NCBI GenBank assembly: GCA_028279345.1
Contig: JANQNY010000083.1
Span: forward strand, 1-53,034
DNA from: Geminicoccaceae bacterium
Lineage (GTDB): Bacteria > Pseudomonadota > Alphaproteobacteria > Geminicoccales > Geminicoccaceae
Length of the DNA stretch: 53,034 nt
Direction of reading: 5' to 3'
Below the pieces are notes generated by a model. That model saw only the letters and a list, made by a program, of their open reading frames with translations. It made no database searches and was not told the origin of the DNA. This document shows positions 16,774 through 28,173 of the stretch, piece after piece (position 1 is the stretch's first letter; each line of letters opens with the position of its first letter). Made by a program: the position numbers and the translations under genes.

Positions 16774-17771
16774 CGCCTGACGCCTTCGCCAAGCCGGATG
16801 CGCGGGTCGAGTGCGGCGAGGGCCAGATCGGAGATCAGCACGCCGATGACGACCAGCACCGCCTCGATCATCACGATGGCGCCGGCGAGGTACATGTCCT
16901 GGCTCTGGAGGGCGTTGACGAGGATCGGGCCGTTGGTCGGCAACGACAAGACAAAGGCAACGAGCACCGATCCTGAGATGAGGTCGGGCAACAGATTGCC
17001 GATGTCGGCGATGAACGGGTTGAGCGAGAGCCGCAGGGGGTACTTGATCAGCGCGCGGCCCGGAGGCAGGCCCTTGGCACGGGCGGTCACCACATAGGGC
17101 TTCTCCAGCTCGTCCATGAGGTTCGCCCGAATCCGGCGGATCATGCCGGCCGTGCCAGAGGTGCCGATCACCACCACCGCGATCCACATGTGGCTGAGGA
17201 TCGACAAGAACTTGTCGAAGCTCATCGGCTCGCCGATGTACTGCTCAGCCATGATCTGCCCGACTTCAGTGCCAAAATAGACTTGCGACAGATACAGCAG
17301 AATCAGTGCCAGCAAGAAATTTGGTGTGGCCAGTCCGAGAAAACCGATGAAAGTCAGGATGTGGTCGCCAATCGAGTATTTATAGACGGCGGAGTAGATG
17401 GCGATGGGGAACGAAACCGCCCACGTGAAAATCACCGTGCCGAGGGCGAGGATCGCGGTGAGCCAGAAGCGGTCGCCGATGACATCGAGCACGGGTCGAT
17501 CGTATTCGAACGAAAAGCCGAAATCGCCGTGCAGGACGATCGCGGAAATCCAGTTCCAGTACTGCACGACGAACGGCGCATCGAGGCCATATTGGGCGCG
17601 CAAGTGAGCGATCTGGTCGGCCTGCAGCCGTTCGCCCTGAGCTTCGAGCTCGGCGACCATCGCGTCGAGATAGTCACCTTCGGGTAGCTGAATGATGACG
17701 AAGACGACGAAGCTGATCGCGATCAGCGTCGGCATCATCATCAACACGCGCCAGACGACGTAGCGCAGCAA
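16770..17771 (-). CDS. Peptide-type ABC importer permease, OppB-like
   Basis: A 333-residue OppB/DppB-class permease. TM1 (about 10-28) precedes the periplasmic PEGDYLDAMVAELEAQGERL region and YGLDAPFVVQYWNWISAIV, features of the long-loop subfamily. The BPD_transp_1 core has STLAT-like helices, FLGLATPNFLLALILLYLSQ, and the EAA loop VVTARAKGLPPGRALIKYPL. I read the start as TTG 17771 because GGGAGGG lies six bases upstream. It is the first gene of the OppBC-DUF1311-SMP30 operon, only 70 bases after atpC on the same strand, so read-through from the ATP synthase operon is conceivable. Confidence 0.9.
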   Translation of the reverse strand: MLRYVVWRVLMMMPTLIAISFVVFVIIQLPEGDYLDAMVAELEAQGERLQADQIAHLRAQYGLDAPFVVQYWNWISAIVLHGDFGFSFEYDRPVLDVIGDRFWLTAILALGTVIFTWAVSFPIAIYSAVYKYSIGDHILTFIGFLGLATPNFLLALILLYLSQVYFGTEVGQIMAEQYIGEPMSFDKFLSILSHMWIAVVVIGTSGTAGMIRRIRANLMDELEKPYVVTARAKGLPPGRALIKYPLRLSLNPFIADIGNLLPDLISGSVLVAFVLSLPTNGPILVNALQSQDMYLAGAIVMIEAVLVVIGVLISDLALAALDPRIRLGEGVRR

Positions 17772-17841
17772 GGAAACCCTCCCACTGCGCTCGCACTCTA
17801 GTCAGCCGGCGCCCTCTGTCACCGCTGCTTAGGGCGGACGA

Positions 17842-18249
17842 TCAGGCGGCGACCGCGTCGACCAGTGCTTCGGCAATGGCGACCGCGCGCGCCGCCCGGT
17901 CCCGCGCCGGGCCGTCGTCACCGATGTCCGCGAAATCGCGTTTGGCCGTGTCGAGGCGTTGTCCGGCTTCGGCCTCGGTAACGTCCTCCAGAGGAAAACC
18001 CTCCTCAATGAGGACCGTGCAGCCTTCTTCAGACACCTCGGCGAAGCCGCCGGCGACGAAAAAGCGGCGGTCGACCCGATCGCCCTGGTAGATGCTGACA
18101 ACGCCCGGACGCAGCAAGGTCACGAGCGGGCTGTGCTCGACGAGGACGCCGAGGTCACCGTCCTCGCCCGGCATCACGACCATGTCGCAGTCGCCGCTGG
18201 CGAGGCGCTGCTCCGGAGAGACCAGCTCGAATTTCAGCTGTTCGGCCAC
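17842..18249 (-). CDS. atpC: ATP synthase F1 subunit epsilon
   Basis: A 135-residue epsilon subunit of the F1 central stalk, which couples rotor movement to catalysis and restrains ATP hydrolysis. The N-terminal beta-sandwich is clear: LKFELVSPEQRLASGDCDMV, VMPGEDGDLGVLVEHSPLVT and FFVAGGFAEV. A shorter helical C-terminus (about 90-135) ends in ARAVAIAEALVDAVAA. The start is GTG 18249, with GAGGAG seven bases upstream; upstream in-frame sequence belongs to the end of atpD. It is the last gene of the operon, 16 bases after atpD. Confidence 0.94.
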   Translation of the reverse strand: MAEQLKFELVSPEQRLASGDCDMVVMPGEDGDLGVLVEHSPLVTLLRPGVVSIYQGDRVDRRFFVAGGFAEVSEEGCTVLIEEGFPLEDVTEAEAGQRLDTAKRDFADIGDDGPARDRAARAVAIAEALVDAVAA

Positions 18250-18265
18250 GACGTGGCTCCTCGGC

Positions 18266-20621
<2,356 letters not shown>

Positions 20622-20629
20622 GGCGCTGC

Positions 20630-22164
<1,535 letters not shown>

Positions 22165-22165
<1 letters not shown>

Positions 22166-22725
22166 TAACCGGCCCCTCTCATGGCGAGATCGAGATGTCG
22201 CAACTTGGTTTTCAAAGACGCATCGATCAGCTGCGAGCCGATGCGCAACACGAGGCCGCCCAGCAAGCTCGGGTCGACCGAAGGTTCGAGGATCACCTTC
22301 TTGCCGAGCGACGCCTTCAGCATCTCCTCGACGGCCGTCCGCTGATGCGGCTCGAGCGGGATCGCGGAAATCACCTCCACCGAGGTCTCGCCCCGCTGCT
22401 CGGCGAGCATGGCGCGGAAGGCCGCGATGATGTCACCAAGCACCCCCAGGCGGCCGCGCGCTGCCATGACGCCCAAGAACCGCACCGTGAGATCGGCAAA
22501 GCCCGCCTTGTCGGCGAGCGCCTTGATGATCCCTACCTTTCCCTCGGCTTTGACCAGCGGACTGCCGAGGGCGCGTTCCAGTTCTCGCGATTCGGTCAAG
22601 AGACCGGCGAGCGCGTCCAGATCGGTCTCGACTCGATCGAGCGAATCCTGTTCGCGAGCGAGGTCGAACAAGGCCGAAGCGTACCGACCCGCGAGGCCGG
22701 CAGCACTGGCAGAGGAAGCTGACAC
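22165..22725 (-). CDS. atpH: ATP synthase F1 subunit delta (OSCP)
   Basis: The 186-residue peripheral-stalk subunit that ties F1 to the b subunits. It has the N-terminal helical bundle [18 protein letters not shown] (about 9-26) and the C-terminal [27 protein letters not shown] segment (split about 150-176). The start is read as GTG 22725 with only a weak GGGG upstream. It is the first gene of atpHAGDC; the F0 genes are not in this window, as usual in alphaproteobacteria where the F0 and F1 operons are separate. Confidence 0.95.
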
Positions 22726-22815
22726 GTCGTTAGCCCCGCGCTCTCTTGATTGGCTGCGAGTGGTTTGCGGATGTGCACGACCCGCCCGCGACCGGGGCGA
22801 TCCACGCGGAAGCGG

Positions 22816-22825
22816 GTGCTAGCAC
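22816..22825. promoter_or_regulatory. Perfect 10-base palindrome upstream of atpH
   Basis: GTGCTAGCAC lies in the 161-base gap between priA and atpH, about 90 bases before the atpH start, in the region where the operon promoter is expected. It could be a binding site for a dimeric regulator or chance. I could not place convincing -10 and -35 boxes around it. Confidence 0.15.
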
Positions 22826-22886
22826 ACGGGCTGAGGTCGTTCAAGCGGACGCCACGCGCTCACCGGCACGATGGAAGCCGCGGCGC

Positions 22887-25091
22887 TCATAGAAAGCTCT
22901 CCGGGTCCGGATCGATCTGGATCCTGAGGCGGCCGCGCGGCCGGACGCCGGCGATCCAGCCGCGCAGGCACGCGGCGACGTCGGTGGCCAGTGGCGCCAT
23001 CACAAGGAGCCGCTCGCGATGGCGGCCGCGGAGGAGTGGCAATGGCGCCGGCGCCGGGCCGAGCACCCTGAGTCCGTCGCCCAGCGGCGCGGTCCGCGCG
23101 AGTTCGCGAGCAAGTTCCGAGACCGCTGCCTGCTCCGGGCCGGAGACGATGACTGCTGCGAGGCGCCCATAGGGCGGGAGCCCCGCGCGCTGTCGCTCCT
23201 GAGCCTCGTGCGACAAGAAATCAGCAGCGCTGCCGGCGGCTACAGCGCGCAGGGCAGGGTGCTCCGGCGCGTGGGTCTGGATCAGCGCGCGCCCGGGCAG
23301 CACGTCGCGACCGGCACGGCCGGCGACCTGATGGAGCAGCTGGAAGGTGCGCTCGCCGGCACGCGGATCGCCGCCGGTGAGGCCCAGATCCGCGTCGACG
23401 ACGCCCACCAGGGTAAGCTTGGGAAAGTGGTGTCCCTTGGCGAGCACTTGGGTGCCGACCAGCACGTCGATGCCGCCCTCGGTGGTGGTCGTCACCAACT
23501 CGCGGAGTGCGGCGGTCGAGCCGGGCCGATCCGCAGTCATGATGGCGACCCGAGCGGTCGGTAGTAGCGCCTGCACCTCCTCGGCGACGCGCTCCACGCC
23601 GGGGCCGGCGGGCGCCAGACTCTCGACCGTGCCGCAAGCCGGACAGTGCGCCGGCTCCGGCCGGCTGAAGCCGCAATGGTGGCACAACAGCCGGCCGCGC
23701 AGGCGGTGCCAGACCAGCCAGGCGCTGCAGTTGGGGCAACGCTCGCGGTAGCCGCAGGCGCGGCAGACGAGGAGCGGCGCATAGCCGCGACGGTTCAGGA
23801 ACAGGAGCGATTGCTCGCCGCGTGCGAAGGTTGCACCCAAAGCGTCGGCCAGAGGCGGGCTCAAGAAGTGGCCGCGGGTCGGCCGAGCGCGACGAAGATC
23901 CACCAGCTCGATCGCAGGTGGCGCTGCGCCCCGCCAGCGGTCGGGGAGCCGCAAATGCTCCAGCGTCGCCGCGCCCGATGCAGGTGGTACGACGCCGGCG
24001 CGCGCGAGCGTCTCGAGCGACGGCGTTGCTGACGCCAGCACCAAGGGGCACCCGGCACGGGCCGCCCGCAAGGCGGCCACGTCGCGGCCGTGATAGGGAA
24101 CGCCTTCATCCTGTTTGAAGCTCGCATCGTGCTCCTCGTCGACGATGACGAGGCCCAGCTCGGCGAGTGGCAGGAACAGGGCCGACCGCGCGCCGACGAC
24201 GACGCTGGCGCGGCCGTCGAGCGCGTAGCGCCAGTGGCGTCGACGGGCGCCGGCGGCGAGATTGGAGTGCCAGAGGAGGGGGGTGCTGCCGAAGCGCTGC
24301 TCGAACCGCTCGAGCCACTGAGCCGTGAGCGCGATTTCAGGTAGGACCACCAGCGCTTGCCGTCCGGCCCGGAGGCAGGCGGCGATCGCCTCGAAATAGA
24401 CCTCGGTCTTGCCCGAGCCCGTGACTCCCTCCAGCAGAAAGCCCTGGGCGCGCCCGGCGGTGGCGGCGGCTGCTACAGCGTCGGCCGCCGCCGCTTGATC
24501 GGGCGTTAGGATGGGTGGCTTGCGATCGGGATCGGGTCTCTCGACGGGCGGCTCGGGCAGCACCGCCGGCGCCAGAGAGCCGACGTCGAGAAGCGCGCGG
24601 ACGACGCCGGTGCCGACCGCAGCAGCTCTGGCGAGGTCGGCGGGTGTCCAGACGCACCCGTCGGCGGCGGCGGCCAGCACCTTGGCGCGCGCTGGCGTAA
24701 CTTTCTGTCCCGAAGTCGGCGACACCAGCTTGACACCGAGCTTGGCTGCCTCGGGCTCGAGTGCCGCGGGGACGTTGAGCACCAGCTTCAGGACCGAGCC
24801 CAGCGGCGCCAGCGTGCGCTCGGCCACGTCGCGGACCAGGTCGAGCGTCGTCGGTGGCAAGGGCGGGACGTCGAAGCGACGCGCCATGCGCTTGAGCTTG
24901 GTGCCCGTCGGCGGCTCTGCCGGCTCGGGCCAGACCACGCCCGGCAGCAGTTGCCGGCCAAACGGCACCTCGACCACGGTGCCGGCCGGCGGCACGCCTG
25001 CCGAGCTTGCGCTTGCTTCCAGGTAGTGAAAAGCTCGATCGAGCGGCGCCGTCACGAGCACGGGAAGGGCGGTGTCGCGGTGCATCGCCAC
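22887..25091 (-). CDS. priA: Primosomal protein N' (replication restart helicase)
   Basis: A 734-residue PriA, which recognises stalled forks and reloads the replicative helicase. The N-terminal DNA-binding domain (about 1-105) precedes the helicase core with Walker A GVTGSGKTEVYFEAI (near 220), the DEEHD box (IVDEEHDASFKQDEG) and LLFLNRRGYAPLL. The zinc-binding insertion has the four paired Cys motifs CRACGYRERCPNC...CHHCGFSRPEPAHCPAC. GTG 25091 is the longest start; ATG 25085 is equally possible, and neither has a good Shine-Dalgarno sequence. It diverges from xerC with 15 bases between starts and lies upstream of atpH. Confidence 0.96.
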   Translation of the reverse strand: MAMHRDTALPVLVTAPLDRAFHYLEASASSAGVPPAGTVVEVPFGRQLLPGVVWPEPAEPPTGTKLKRMARRFDVPPLPPTTLDLVRDVAERTLAPLGSVLKLVLNVPAALEPEAAKLGVKLVSPTSGQKVTPARAKVLAAAADGCVWTPADLARAAAVGTGVVRALLDVGSLAPAVLPEPPVERPDPDRKPPILTPDQAAAADAVAAAATAGRAQGFLLEGVTGSGKTEVYFEAIAACLRAGRQALVVLPEIALTAQWLERFEQRFGSTPLLWHSNLAAGARRRHWRYALDGRASVVVGARSALFLPLAELGLVIVDEEHDASFKQDEGVPYHGRDVAALRAARAGCPLVLASATPSLETLARAGVVPPASGAATLEHLRLPDRWRGAAPPAIELVDLRRARPTRGHFLSPPLADALGATFARGEQSLLFLNRRGYAPLLVCRACGYRERCPNCSAWLVWHRLRGRLLCHHCGFSRPEPAHCPACGTVESLAPAGPGVERVAEEVQALLPTARVAIMTADRPGSTAALRELVTTTTEGGIDVLVGTQVLAKGHHFPKLTLVGVVDADLGLTGGDPRAGERTFQLLHQVAGRAGRDVLPGRALIQTHAPEHPALRAVAAGSAADFLSHEAQERQRAGLPPYGRLAAVIVSGPEQAAVSELARELARTAPLGDGLRVLGPAPAPLPLLRGRHRERLLVMAPLATDVAACLRGWIAGVRPRGRLRIQIDPDPESFL

Positions 25092-25106
25092 CGGGGGTGA
25101 CGGCCA

Positions 25107-26066
25107 GTGGACGCGGCGTCAAGCTTGCTCGAACGTGGCGCGATCGCGCCCGATGTGGCGACACTGCTGAACGACTGGCTGAGCTGGCTGGCGCGCGAGC
25201 GGCGGCTCGCCGCCGCGACCGTCAAGGCCTACGCCACCGACGTCGATGACTTTCTCCGCTTCGTCGCGCGGCACGAGGGGGAGGCGGTGACGACCGCGAC
25301 GCTGGAGACGCTGGATCTCCGCGGGTTCCGTGCCTTTCTCGCGGCGCGCCAACGGCGTGGGCTCAACAACCGATCGAACGTTCGAGCGCTGGCGGCCGTC
25401 CGAAGCCTGTTTCGATTCATGGATCAGCGCCGCGGTCTGACCAATGCAGCGCTCGCTGCGCTCCGGACGCCCAAGACCCCGCGTAGCCTGCCGCGGCCGC
25501 TGGCGGTGGACGCCGCAGGCCGGCTCCTCGATGTGGTCGGTGCCGACGCGCGTGAGGCCTGGGTCGAGGCGCGTGATCGGGCCGTCCTCGGACTTCTCTG
25601 GGGCTGCGGCTTGCGGATCGGCGAGGCTCTGGCGCTCGATCGGGCGGACGTGCCGACGGTGCCGGGGCATCTCAAAGAACTCGTCGTGCGCGGCAAGGGC
25701 GGTCGGGTTCGCCGGGTGCCGGTACTGGACGTCGTGGTGGAGCTGGTGGCGCAGGCCATCGAGCAAACCCCCTACCCACAGCCGCCCTCGGCGCCCCTCT
25801 TCTTCGGTGTGCGCGGTGGTCGCCTCGATGCCGGGGTGGTGCGTGCCACGCTGCGCCGCTGGCGCCGCGCCCTGGGGCTCGCCGAAACCGCGACGCCGCA
25901 CGCGCTACGCCACAGCTTCGCGACGCATCTCCTGGCCGGCGGTGCGGACCTCAGGAGCGTGCAGGAGCTCTTGGGCCACGCCAGCCTCTCGACCACGCAG
26001 CTCTACACCGAGGTCGACGCGGCCCGCCTGCGCGAGGTCTACGACCGGACGCACCGCCGCGCGTGA
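25107..26066 (+). CDS. xerC: Tyrosine recombinase XerC/XerD type
   Basis: A 319-residue site-specific recombinase for resolving chromosome dimers at dif during division. The N-terminal SAM-like core-binding domain (about 18-108) is followed by the catalytic domain with all active-site residues visible: R170 (CGLRIGEAL), K197 (RGKGGRVRR), H265 and R268 (HALRHSFATHLL), H291 (LLGHASLSTTQLYT) and the nucleophile Y300. The start is GTG 25107. Linkage to priA is conserved in alphaproteobacteria and supports XerC rather than a phage integrase. No dif site was recognised here. Confidence 0.93.
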   Translation: MDAASSLLERGAIAPDVATLLNDWLSWLARERRLAAATVKAYATDVDDFLRFVARHEGEAVTTATLETLDLRGFRAFLAARQRRGLNNRSNVRALAAVRSLFRFMDQRRGLTNAALAALRTPKTPRSLPRPLAVDAAGRLLDVVGADAREAWVEARDRAVLGLLWGCGLRIGEALALDRADVPTVPGHLKELVVRGKGGRVRRVPVLDVVVELVAQAIEQTPYPQPPSAPLFFGVRGGRLDAGVVRATLRRWRRALGLAETATPHALRHSFATHLLAGGADLRSVQELLGHASLSTTQLYTEVDAARLREVYDRTHRRA

Positions 26067-26193
26067 GCGCATGACAGGGCTTGCCGCTACGGGAGGCGCG
26101 CTCGCCGATACGCTTGACCTGAGCCAAGGACAGCCGCGTGCTTGATGGCGTAGTCCGATCTCGACATCGGGCCGGCGAGAGGAGCCGACTGGG

Positions 26194-26472
26194 ATGAGCT
26201 GGGACGCCGATACGCGGCGAGGTCTGCTCGGGGTGTTGCTCGGCCTGCCGCTCGCCGCCGCCGGTTTCGGCCACGCGCTAGCCGGACGTGGGAAGGTCGC
26301 GCGACGGTTGTCGAACGACCGCCTGCTCTGCCCCGAGAACGAGTGCGGCTACATCTACGATCCGGCGAAGGGCGATCCCGAAGCCGGTATCACGCCAGGG
26401 GTCCGTTTCGAGGACCTGCCGGAGGACTGGATCTGCCCCGTTTGCGGCCGTCCGCATCACCGCTGGCTCTAA
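26194..26472 (+). CDS. Rubredoxin with N-terminal signal-like segment and CX4C motif
   Basis: A 92-residue protein whose C-terminal half is a rubredoxin, the one-iron FeCys4 electron carrier. The iron ligands are C46, C51, C81 and C84 ([13 protein letters not shown] and [14 protein letters not shown]). The first pair is CX4C instead of the usual CX2C. The N-terminal 35 residues ([20 protein letters not shown]) form a hydrophobic stretch after a twin arginine, so the protein may be membrane-anchored or Tat-exported. GAGAGGAG lies about 10 bases before the ATG. It sits alone, 127 bases after xerC and convergent with the TolC-family gene; no obvious redox partner is adjacent. Confidence 0.9.
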   Translation: MSWDADTRRGLLGVLLGLPLAAAGFGHALAGRGKVARRLSNDRLLCPENECGYIYDPAKGDPEAGITPGVRFEDLPEDWICPVCGRPHHRWL

Positions 26473-26492
26473 GCAGCTCAGGCTACGCCCAC

Positions 26493-27908
26493 CTACTCAG
26501 GCGTCGGCAGGCCCCACTCCTCGCTGAAGTTGATGTCCTGGAGCACAAGCGTGGACTTGCCGGGCTCCGTGCCGAAGGCCTGCGTGTCGACGGTCTGGTA
26601 GTGCGCCGAAGGGTCGTAGACATCGACATCCAAGCCAAGCGCCTCGGCGGTGAGCTCGCCCATCGCTGATTGCAGGGTGTAGAGTGCCACGACCTCCGTC
26701 GCCCGGGCGTCGACGAGGTCGACTTGCGATTCAAACAGCGCCTGTTCGGCGTCGAGCACGTCGAGCACGGTTCGGGCACCCACCTGGGCTTCGGTCTGCA
26801 CGCCCTCCAGCGCGATTTGGTTGGCGCGCGTCTGCTCCTCGATCGAGACCGCCGCAGCGCTCGCCGTCAGCAGCCCCTCCCAGCTCTGGGTCACCAGCTC
26901 GCGCACCGCGCGCAGCGAATCCTCCAGCTCGTCGCGGCGTTGCTGCACGACCTGCTTGGTCTGCCGCACCCGCGAGTACTCGCGGCCGCCTTGATAGAGG
27001 GGAATCGTGAGCGTCGCACCGATCCGCGCGTCGGTCTGCCGGTCGAAGAGGATGCTCGGCTCATCGACATAGGCGACGGCGCCGAAGAGGTCGACCGTCG
27101 GCAAGAGCGCCGACTGGGCCACGCGCACGTCCGACTGCGCAACCTGCACAGCGAACTCGGAAGCGGTGATCGTCGGATTCTTGTCGCTGCGCGCTTGCGC
27201 TTCGTCGAGGGAAGCCGGCGCCTCGATGCCTGGAAAGGTCGTTGTCAGTTCGGCCGGCCGGAAGCCGACGACGGCTTCGAAGGCGGCGATGGCCTGGGCG
27301 AGCAGTCCCCTCGATCGCACGAGGTCGGCGGTGGCGCCCGCCAGGCTCGCTTCCGCCTGGGCGACGTCGGTGCGGGTGACCTCGCCAACCTCGAACCGGT
27401 CCTCGGTCGCTTGAAGCTGGCGCTCCAAACGTTCCTCGTTGTTGATCGCAAGTTCCACGACCCGCCCGGAGGCCACCACATCGGTGTAGGCGGTGACGGC
27501 GTTCAGGAACACGTCCTGCTCGACCGACTGCAGCACCGCCCGCTGCTGGCCGACCTGATTGACGGCACTGTCGACGCGGGCGACGGTTCCGCCGCCTTCG
27601 TAGACATTCTGGTTGAGATTCAGCCCGATCTCGTTGGTGAACAGATCGAAGTTGGTATCCGGCCGATCGGTCTGGCTGTACTCGGAGCGTCCGACCACCG
27701 ACAACTCCGGCCGGTAACGCGAATAGGCTTGGCTCACCTGCTCATCCACCGCGCGCAGCTCGGCGCGAGACGCCTCCAACTGCGGATTGGTGCGGTAGGT
27801 TTCGGCGAGGACCTCGTTGAGCCCTTGGCCGACAGCCACCCCCGGACTAGCGACACCTATAAGTGCTGCGCCGGCAAGCGCCGGCAGCAATGGTTTGATG
27901 ATCCGCAT
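26493..27908 (-). CDS. TolC-family outer-membrane efflux protein
   Basis: A 471-residue outer-membrane channel protein. The signal peptide (MRIIKPLLPALAGAALIGVA...) is followed by LNEVLAETYRTNPQLEASRAE, the hallmark N-terminus. Two OEP repeats of long amphipathic helices follow, with YEGGGTVARVDSAVNQVG in the first half and IPLYQGGREYSRVRQTKQVV in the second. It would form the trimeric exit duct for an RND or ABC efflux or type I secretion system, none of which is encoded here. I start at ATG 27908 because it gives a clean signal; open frame continues to 27983. The 110 bases upstream are locally A+T-rich. Confidence 0.93.
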   Translation of the reverse strand: MRIIKPLLPALAGAALIGVASPGVAVGQGLNEVLAETYRTNPQLEASRAELRAVDEQVSQAYSRYRPELSVVGRSEYSQTDRPDTNFDLFTNEIGLNLNQNVYEGGGTVARVDSAVNQVGQQRAVLQSVEQDVFLNAVTAYTDVVASGRVVELAINNEERLERQLQATEDRFEVGEVTRTDVAQAEASLAGATADLVRSRGLLAQAIAAFEAVVGFRPAELTTTFPGIEAPASLDEAQARSDKNPTITASEFAVQVAQSDVRVAQSALLPTVDLFGAVAYVDEPSILFDRQTDARIGATLTIPLYQGGREYSRVRQTKQVVQQRRDELEDSLRAVRELVTQSWEGLLTASAAAVSIEEQTRANQIALEGVQTEAQVGARTVLDVLDAEQALFESQVDLVDARATEVVALYTLQSAMGELTAEALGLDVDVYDPSAHYQTVDTQAFGTEPGKSTLVLQDINFSEEWGLPTPE

Positions 27909-28019
27909 CCTCACGTTCCCGTTCCCGCTAACGGTTTCAGCCGCAAGGTTAACGACAGTGACTATCGCTTTGACACAAACCATATCTCACTACCACACGA
28001 AAACTCAGGCAAAGAGCTT
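27909..28019 (-). promoter_or_regulatory. A+T-rich gap, likely promoter region of the TolC-family gene
   Basis: This 111-base gap between ccoS and the TolC-family gene is clearly less G+C-rich than its surroundings, with runs such as GTTTGTGTCAAAG and GTCGTTAACC on the minus strand. I found no well-spaced -35/-10 pair and no FNR-type palindrome. It is the obvious place for independent transcription of the downstream gene. Confidence 0.35.
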
Positions 28020-28166
28020 TTACTCCGCGTCATCGTCATAAAGGACACGCTCTGCGGCACCCTCCGGGTCGTCGAATTGCCCGCTGCGCAGCGCCCAGAG
28101 GAAGGCAACGAGGCCGAGCAGTCCCAAGAAGAGTGCCGCCGGTATCAATCCGAGCAGAATGTTCAT
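28020..28166 (-). CDS. ccoS: Cbb3-type cytochrome oxidase assembly protein CcoS
   Basis: A 48-residue protein: MNILLGLIPAALFLGLLGLV, then AFLWALRSGQFDDPEGAAER, then a short acidic tail VLYDDDAE. One TM helix followed by the LRSGQFDDPEGAAxRxL(Y/F)D signature is diagnostic for CcoS, which is needed to insert cofactors into cbb3 oxidase. It begins seven bases after the ccoI stop. Like most CcoS proteins it ends in an acidic tail. Confidence 0.93.
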   Translation of the reverse strand: MNILLGLIPAALFLGLLGLVAFLWALRSGQFDDPEGAAERVLYDDDAE

Positions 28167-28173
28167 GCCGACC

